Positions 58,923 through 64,000 of a DNA stretch of 64,000 nucleotides are shown piece by piece. The translations under genes were made by a program, and so were the position numbers. The first letter of the stretch is position 1. Each line of letters starts with the position of its first letter. The notes beneath the pieces are model-generated. The model saw only the letters and a list, made by a program, of their open reading frames with translations. It ran no database searches and had not been told where the DNA came from. The DNA comes from Myxococcales bacterium (GTDB taxonomy: Bacteria; Myxococcota; Myxococcia; Myxococcales; Anaeromyxobacteraceae): the NCBI GenBank assembly GCA_021806645.1, contig JAJZQX010000007.1, positions 124,001-188,000 of the forward strand. The letters are read 5' to 3'.

Positions 58923-59256
58923 CAGCGCATGCTGGACCGGTCCAGGGCGGGGGGGAAGGGTTCACCTGGCACGGCGGCGACGCGACATCGGCGGTAGGCA
59001 GGCGGACCGGCGCGCCGAGGATGCCCGGGAGCTGCTGTGGCCGGCGAGACACGAGGCGCTAGTAGCCTGGGGCGTCTGCGCGGAACGGTTGCGCGTCCGG
59101 CGAACGCTTCCCTCGCCGTTGCGAAGGACGCGGCGAGGGACCTCGCCGGTGGGCGCGGCTTCCGGCGGCGGGCGGTGGTCGGAATGGGCGTCCCTCTTGG
59201 GTTTCCTTCGCTTCCGCGACCCCAGGAACGTCAGACCCGCGTGCGACTGTACGTGA
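58923..59256 (+). other. intergenic region with conserved 5' block, copy 2
   Basis: The part from about 59178 to 59256 is the counterpart of 3536-3617, with CGGAATGGGCGTCCCT, TTGGGT, GTCAGACC, GTGCGACTGT and GTGAATGATCGCC in the same order and spacing. The bases 58923-59177 show no gene; the SulP promoter should be here on the other strand. Confidence 0.6.
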
Positions 59257-60093
59257 ATGATCGCCTCCGCAAACCCGATCCCATCCTCGGCCGCGGCCTC
59301 GCACCACGCTGCGACCTCCCCTTCCCTCGAACTCCTCGAAGCGCGCCAGGCGCGCGACGGCCTGGCCACCCTGTTGCGCGCCGAGCGGACGGCCGCGGCC
59401 GAGTTCCTGCTGGCCCTCTCCGACTTCGACCGGCGCCGCGGCTGGGAGCGGCTGGGCTTCGCGAGCCTGTTCGCGTTCCTGCACGTCGAGCTGGGGCTGT
59501 CGAAGGGGGCGGCCTACGTCCGCTTCACGGCCGCCAGGCTGCTCCAGGCCTTCCCCGAGGTGATCGAACCGATCCGCTCCGGCCGGCTCTGCCTCTCCGC
59601 CGTCGGGGAGCTGGCCCGCGTGGCCACGCCCGAGAACTTCGCGGTGTTGCTCCCTCGCTTCTTCGGGTGCTCCTCTCGCGAGGCCCGTGAGGTCGCCGCG
59701 GCCGTCCTGCCCCGGCCGGCACCACCGCTCCGCGATCAGGTCACCCGGCTCCAGCCCGCTGCTGAGCTGGTTTCGCCCGCCCCGTCGGCCCGGCTCGAGC
59801 CACAAGCCTTTTCCGAGCCGGCGGCGCGGCCGACGCCGCTGGAGCTCGAGACGCCGGCCCATGCCGACGCGGTTCGTGCGCACGAACTCGTTCTGACCCA
59901 CCCCGCGAGGGACGCCGCGCGCCGCGAAGACGTCGAACCGCTCACCGCCGACCTGCGCCGGCTCCACATCACGGTGGACGCGCAGTTCCTGAAACTGCTC
60001 GACACCGCCAGGGACGGCCTCTCGCACGGCATCCCGGCGCCAGCATGGAGCAGGTGCTGAAGGCCGCGCTCGCGCTCCTCCTCGAGAAGCAGG
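59257..60093 (+). pseudogene. frameshifted and truncated HNH-family gene
   Basis: The frame from ATG 59257 follows the paralogue at 3618 closely (LLEARQARDGLATLLRAERT, FDRRRGWERLGFASLFAFLH, VEPLTADLRRLHITVDAQFL) to GLSHGIP, then runs out of frame and stops at 60060. The next base-shifted frame reads ASMEQVLKAALALLLEKQA, the expected continuation, so a single-base loss is likely. That continuation ends where the stop codon of the opposite-strand gene lies (60094), and the HNH nuclease domain is absent. Confidence 0.8.
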
Positions 60094-61155
60094 CTAGATC
60101 CGCAGCTGCTCGACCCGCGCCTCGTCCCGCTCCGGCTCGACCTCCAGCACCTCGACGGCGCCGTCGGGGTCGCGCCACTCCACCTCGACCAGGGGCTCGT
60201 CCTTCCCCTTGCCGTAACGGGCCACGATGCGGGCGGCCAGCTGCCGCTCCTCCCAGGTCGGCACCCCCTCGACCAGCGCCACCGGCCCGGCGTGGACCCG
60301 GGCCACCAGCCGCGCGCGCCGGTCGCCGGCGTAGGTCTCCAGGGTGCCGTTCTCCACCTCGGTGCGCCCCACCATCAACTTCACCGTAGGAGACAGGCGG
60401 AAGTGGCGGCCGGTGGTCATCAGCACCACGTCGTCCCGGTCGATGCGGCGCGGCTCGCCGGCCGCCTCGCGCTGCACGAGGATGTCGAAGAACTTCCGCG
60501 CGAAGCTCTCGTCGGTGAGGAAGCAGCAGCCGCCGGCCGGCTGCGGCCACTCGGCCAGCCCCAGCTCCCTGGCCATGGCTATCTGGCGGGTCCGGCCGCG
60601 GCCGTTGAGGTCGCCCAGCTTCGAGCGGTCGAGGATCCCCTCCTGCTCCGGGATCGACGGCGGCAGCAGCTTGGCCGAGAGCGGGCGGACCAGCCGCCCC
60701 TTCAGCCCAGACTCGCGCTCGATGGCCCAGAGCGTGTCGCGCCGCTGGCTCTTGGGGCGCTGCCCCAGCACCTCGCCGGTGAAGACGAAGTCGGCCCCCT
60801 CGCGCTCCATGACCTCCTTGGCCTTCCTCATCATGAAGATGCGGCAGTCCACGCAGGGGTTGGCGTTGGCCCCGTAGCCGTACTTGGGGTGAAGCAGCAT
60901 GTCCAGGTAGGCGTCCCCTGAGATGTCGATGTACTCGATCTCGACCTCCTGCTCGGCGGCGGCGCGCAGCGCCTCGTTCTGCGGCACCGTGCCGTCCTGC
61001 CGCCCGCCCTTGCGCCGCTGCGTCTCGGTGATGCAGAAGCCGGTGTAGAAGTTGATGGCCTTCACCTCGACCCCCTGCGCCCGGATCATGGCGAGCGCCA
61101 GCGTGGAGTCGAGTCCGCCCGAGATCATCGCGATGGCCTTGCCCGGCTTCTTCAT
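60094..61155 (-). CDS. PP-loop tRNA 2-thiolation enzyme (MnmA-like)
   Basis: 353 residues. The ATP pyrophosphatase P-loop is AMISGGLDSTLALAMI near 10-25. A CxxC pair (NPCVDCRIFMMRKAKE) lies near 100 and a further cysteine pair is in PQPAGGCCFLTDESFARKFF near 215. The C-terminal ~110 residues are like the NFACT-R/DUF814-type domain (RTEVENGTLETYAGDRRARL). These enzymes activate a tRNA uridine and insert sulfur. A TusA-like gene sits 10 bp upstream, consistent with direct sulfur hand-over. The exact position modified is uncertain. Confidence 0.82.
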   Translation of the reverse strand: MKKPGKAIAMISGGLDSTLALAMIRAQGVEVKAINFYTGFCITETQRRKGGRQDGTVPQNEALRAAAEQEVEIEYIDISGDAYLDMLLHPKYGYGANANPCVDCRIFMMRKAKEVMEREGADFVFTGEVLGQRPKSQRRDTLWAIERESGLKGRLVRPLSAKLLPPSIPEQEGILDRSKLGDLNGRGRTRQIAMARELGLAEWPQPAGGCCFLTDESFARKFFDILVQREAAGEPRRIDRDDVVLMTTGRHFRLSPTVKLMVGRTEVENGTLETYAGDRRARLVARVHAGPVALVEGVPTWEERQLAARIVARYGKGKDEPLVEVEWRDPDGAVEVLEVEPERDEARVEQLRI

Positions 61156-61165
61156 GTGCCTCCTC

Positions 61166-61438
61166 CTACGGCGCGTGGCGCGGCGCCCGTGGCCGCTTGC
61201 GCAGGTAGCTCTTCCAGCTGGGGCCGTCCTTGAAGGTGGCCAGGTGCTCGTGGCGCATCGCCTTGCACCACATGGGCATGTCGACCGCGATCCCCGGGTC
61301 GGTGGCGATCACCAGCAGCACGTCGCCGTCCGCCAGCCGCTTCACCGCCGCCGCCGTCTTGACGATGGGGATCGGGCAGAGCAGCCCCGAGGTGTCGAGG
61401 ATCTGGACCGGCTCGGGCAGCGCGTCGGGCGGCGGCAT
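61166..61438 (-). CDS. tusA: TusA-family sulfurtransferase
   Basis: 90 residues. The active-site cysteine is in ILDTSGLLCPIPIVKTAAAV near residue 21 (the C-P-x-P motif), followed by LADGDVLLVIATDPGIAVDM and a second cysteine-histidine segment MWCKAMRHEHLATF. TusA proteins carry persulfide sulfur to tRNA-thiolating or other enzymes. ATG 61438 is taken as start. Its gene directly precedes the PP-loop enzyme in one operon. Confidence 0.88.
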   Translation of the reverse strand: MPPPDALPEPVQILDTSGLLCPIPIVKTAAAVKRLADGDVLLVIATDPGIAVDMPMWCKAMRHEHLATFKDGPSWKSYLRKRPRAPRHAP

Positions 61439-61541
61439 CGTGGCCCCCCATAGCGGCTCGCCACAGCCGCGGCAACCCGGCCTGCCGTCTCGCCGCATCG
61501 CCTTGCCCCACCGGCACCCCAAGGGTACTCTCCCGCGCACC

Positions 61542-62066
61542 GTGCGAGGCCTCCCCCTTCTCTTCGTCTGCGCGCTGGCGCTCCCGGCCGGCGCCGCCCG
61601 CGCCCAGCCGGCCGGCCCGCCGCCGGCCGCCGAGGCCGGGTCCCCTTCGGCCCCCACCGGGGTGACCGTCGCCGCGTCGATGGCCGCGGGCGGCGAGACC
61701 GGGATGTCGAGCGGGAAGGCCGGGCTGCTGGAGCTGGAGGTGGCGGCCGGCTGGGAACACCAACCGACCCAGCTCCGCCCCGAGCTGGCCCTGGCCTTCA
61801 GCGTCACCCCGGAGACCAGCGTCGCCATCCGGCCCGGGCTGCGGGCCGGACTCGCCGAGGTGCCCGTCTGGCTCCGCGCCGCGGTCGACTTCTCCACCGC
61901 CCGCGACCGGGGGCTGCATGCCCGCTGGCTCCTCTTGGGCGTCGCCTGGGAGCTCCGGGTCAACACCCTGCTGGCCTTCGACCTCGGGCTCGACTTCGGC
62001 GTGCCCCTGACCGGCACGGCCGGCGTCCCGCTCATGCTGCGTGGCGGCGGCACCTTCCGGCTCTGA
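61542..62066 (+). CDS. exported protein, possible outer-membrane barrel
   Basis: 174 residues from GTG 61542, with a signal peptide (LPLLFVCALALPAGAARAQP) and alternating hydrophobic strands (LLELEVAAGWEHQPTQLRPE, SVAIRPGLRAGLAEVPVWLR, TLLAFDLGLDFGVPLTGTAG) ending in FRL, as in small beta-barrel outer-membrane proteins. No family is recognised. It is divergent from the tusA gene and 34 bp ahead of the next exported protein. Confidence 0.6.
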   Translation: MRGLPLLFVCALALPAGAARAQPAGPPPAAEAGSPSAPTGVTVAASMAAGGETGMSSGKAGLLELEVAAGWEHQPTQLRPELALAFSVTPETSVAIRPGLRAGLAEVPVWLRAAVDFSTARDRGLHARWLLLGVAWELRVNTLLAFDLGLDFGVPLTGTAGVPLMLRGGGTFRL

Positions 62067-62100
62067 GCGCCGTCACCGCCCCACCTAGAGGAACCTCCGC

Positions 62101-63132
62101 ATGAAGACGGTCGTCGCCATCGCCCTCTCGCTTTCGGTCAGCGCCCACGCCGCGGCGCAGGACCTTCCGCCCCCCCCGCCGCCGCCCGCCGACGAGGTCC
62201 CGCTGCCGCCGCCACCCGCGCCGGGCTCGCGAGGGCAGGCCACACCCCCCACGCCAGGAGCGCCGCCCGCCCTGGCCGACAGGCCGCGCCGCCACCAGGA
62301 CCCGCCCGGCGTCATCGGCGAGGGGCCGCTGGCCCCGGGCGGCGCCATGGCCGCGCCCATTCACCCCGACGAGCGTTTCGGCAACTGGTCACTCGCGATC
62401 GCCTCGGGCGTGGCCGGCCGCTGGGGCGGCTACCAGCTCCAGGACGGCAAGCCCAACGCCGCGGTGCTCCTCTACCTTGGCGCCCAGGCCGACGGCCTCT
62501 GGGCCGAGGGGACGGCGCAGGCGGCGCGCCTGCGGCTCCGGATGTTCACCGGCGGTGATGGGATGATCTTCCTCCCCAGCGAAGGGGAGTTCGAGGCCGC
62601 CTACATGCTCGGCCGGCGTGAGTTCCGGTTCGTGCTGGCCCGGGCCGAGGTGGCCCGCTACCCCGGGCTGGCCGTGCAGGTCCTGGCGCAGGCCTCCACC
62701 ATCCCCGGCGTCGAGGGGGTCATCTCCCTCGCCGGAGACAGGGCGCGGCTCTTCTACGGCGTGACGCCGGTGGAGGCGGCCTACGTCTGGTACTACGGCA
62801 AGGCCCACCTCACGACCATCGACGGGTTCACCAACGAGAACCGCGGCGTCGAGGCGGCCACGGCGGTCCGGCTGCGCGCCACCTTCATGGTGCCGCCGTC
62901 GGTGCTGCTCTCGGTGCAGGGCGACTACATGCGGATGTGGGGGCCGGGCGACCAGTTCAGGTCGGTGGAGGGGAGCGCCGGCTACGCCCTGCTCGACAAG
63001 ACGGTCCTGCTCGACGTGCTGCTCCGCTGGGAGAGCTACACCCGGCGCAGCAGCAGCACCACCCTGCCGCCCGGCAGCATGGAGACCGCCGATCAGCTCA
63101 TCGGGATGGCCAGCGCCACCCTCGTCCTCTAG
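62101..63132 (+). CDS. hypothetical exported protein, proline-rich N terminus
   Basis: 343 residues: signal peptide (VVAIALSLSVSAHAAAQ), a proline-rich stretch (DLPPPPPPPADEVPLPPPPA), then about 260 residues of strand-like sequence (WSLAIASGVAGRWGGYQLQD, LLDVLLRWESYT) that could be an outer-membrane barrel. AGAGGAACCTCCGCATG gives a ribosome site. I do not recognise the family. It probably shares a transcript with the gene before it. Confidence 0.6.
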   Translation: MKTVVAIALSLSVSAHAAAQDLPPPPPPPADEVPLPPPPAPGSRGQATPPTPGAPPALADRPRRHQDPPGVIGEGPLAPGGAMAAPIHPDERFGNWSLAIASGVAGRWGGYQLQDGKPNAAVLLYLGAQADGLWAEGTAQAARLRLRMFTGGDGMIFLPSEGEFEAAYMLGRREFRFVLARAEVARYPGLAVQVLAQASTIPGVEGVISLAGDRARLFYGVTPVEAAYVWYYGKAHLTTIDGFTNENRGVEAATAVRLRATFMVPPSVLLSVQGDYMRMWGPGDQFRSVEGSAGYALLDKTVLLDVLLRWESYTRRSSSTTLPPGSMETADQLIGMASATLVL

Positions 63133-63159
63133 TCACTGTTGGTCAACAAGGAGCGGTTC

Positions 63160-64000
63160 ATGAAGCACGTCAGCTGGATCCTCGCCTTCGTGGTCGGGCT
63201 CGCCATCGGGTTGAGCGTCAACGTCGCGCTGTGGGGTGGTGGCCGCCCCGCCGCCCAGCCGGCCACCGCCCAGCCGGCGGCGCGCCCGGTTCGCCCCCAG
63301 GAGGACCCCCGGGCGATCTACCGGGTCCCGCTCGGGGACTCGCCCGCCCGCGGCCCGGCCGACGCGCTGGTGACCATCGTCGAGTCGAGCGACTTCGAGT
63401 GCCCCTTCTGCAAGCAGGTCGGCCCGACGCTAAAGCAGCTCGACGAGGCCTTCCCGGGCAAGCTGCGCTGGGTCTTCAAGCACAACCCGCTCCCGTTCCA
63501 CCAGCGGGCGCTCCCCGCGGCCCTGGCGGCCGAGGCGGCCCGCGAGCAGAAGGGCGACGCCGGCTTCTGGGCCATGCACGATCGGCTCTTCGAGTCGGCG
63601 CCGGCGCTCGACCAGGCCAGCCTCGAGCGGGCGGCCACCGCCATCGGCCTCGACCTCGGTCGCTTCCGCGCCGCGCTCGACGACAGGGCGGCCGAGCCGC
63701 GCATCCGCCGCGACCAGGCCCTGGTCACCTCGGTCGGCGCCACCGGGACGCCCGCCTTCTTCATCAACGGGCGCAAGGTCTCCGGCGCCCAGCCCTTCGA
63801 GAACTTCCGCGTCGTGGTCGAGGAGGAGCTGAAGAAGGCCGCGGCGCTGGTCGCCGCCGGCACGCCGGCCAGCGAGGTGTACGCCAAGGTGATGCAGGGG
63901 GGCGCCAGCGCGCCCGTCATGGTGAACGTGCCGGCCGCCCCGGGGGCGCCATCGGCACCGCCCACGCCGCCGGCCCCGCCCCCGAGCCCGTACAAGAAGG
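63160..64000 (+). CDS. DsbA-like thioredoxin-fold protein, cut by window edge
   Basis: The frame runs from ATG 63160 (AAGGAG site) to the end of the window, at least 280 residues. A signal anchor (WILAFVVGLAIGLSVNVAL) is followed by a DsbA/Thioredoxin_4 domain with the redox motif in SSDFECPFCKQVGPTLKQLD near 80 (C-P-F-C) and the cis-proline region GATGTPAFFINGRKVSG near 195. It probably forms or rearranges disulfides in the periplasm. A second domain may lie beyond the window. Confidence 0.87.
   Translation, partial: MKHVSWILAFVVGLAIGLSVNVALWGGGRPAAQPATAQPAARPVRPQEDPRAIYRVPLGDSPARGPADALVTIVESSDFECPFCKQVGPTLKQLDEAFPGKLRWVFKHNPLPFHQRALPAALAAEAAREQKGDAGFWAMHDRLFESAPALDQASLERAATAIGLDLGRFRAALDDRAAEPRIRRDQALVTSVGATGTPAFFINGRKVSGAQPFENFRVVVEEELKKAAALVAAGTPASEVYAKVMQGGASAPVMVNVPAAPGAPSAPPTPPAPPPSPYKK

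Overview
The window is very GC-rich, double-stranded coding DNA whose gene content (ten-heme OmcA/MtrC-type cytochrome, LutABC plus a large three-part D-lactate dehydrogenase, many lipoproteins, a SulP-STAS-cNMP fusion, WYL regulator, pyruvate phosphate dikinase) suggests a Myxococcota/Deltaproteobacteria chromosome of the Anaeromyxobacter kind. That assignment is inference from families and composition; no rRNA or tRNA gene was recognised to confirm it.

Layout. 1-3.3 kb: the end of an ABC uptake operon (binding protein, permease, ATPase), then a LrgA/LrgB pair. 3.6-6.0 kb: an HNH-nuclease family gene facing a lower-GC gene for a homing-endonuclease-associated-repeat protein. 6.3-9.0 kb: lutABC for lactate oxidation, ending in the wreck of a LytTR response regulator. 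9.6-12.4 kb: a secreted decaheme cytochrome lipoprotein. 12.8-23.7 kb: an accessory zone with a DUF433/DUF5615 toxin-antitoxin pair, gene remnants, sodC, two identical 1255-bp elements carrying a Y1 (REP-associated tyrosine) transposase, a large Ig/propeller-like lipoprotein, two small lipoproteins, a VapBC pair and four copies of a ~65-bp dispersed repeat. 23.8-29 kb: D-lactate dehydrogenase, aldo/keto reductase, a PLP D-cysteine-desulfhydrase-like enzyme and another VapBC.

29.5-49 kb is a complete type I-E CRISPR-Cas locus, all read on the minus strand: a WYL regulator, a broken DUF1016 gene, cas3-cse1-cse2-cas7-cas5-cas6e-cas1-cas2, and then the array, which starts only 9 bp after the cas2 stop codon. 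The array has 111 intact repeats, then an IS3-family element, then 8 more repeats and a degenerate terminal repeat that runs into the stop codon of vapC. Repeats stay on a 61-bp period almost throughout. A 29-bp element followed by a similar leader lies in front of both cas3 and the DUF1016 pseudogene, so the two were probably regulated together.

49-64 kb returns to ordinary chromosomal genes: patatin-like lipoprotein, OmpA-family lipoprotein, membrane proteins, a penicillin-binding transpeptidase, ppdK, the SulP fusion, a second but broken HNH-family gene, a PP-loop tRNA-thiolation enzyme with a TusA-like sulfur carrier, two exported proteins, and the start of a DsbA-like protein cut by the window edge.

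The items that best repay a second look are the shared cas3/DUF1016 control element, the missing intergenic CRISPR leader, the transposase elements with perfect 17-bp terminal inverted repeats interleaved with cargo genes, and the dispersed 65-bp repeat that sits at remnant junctions.
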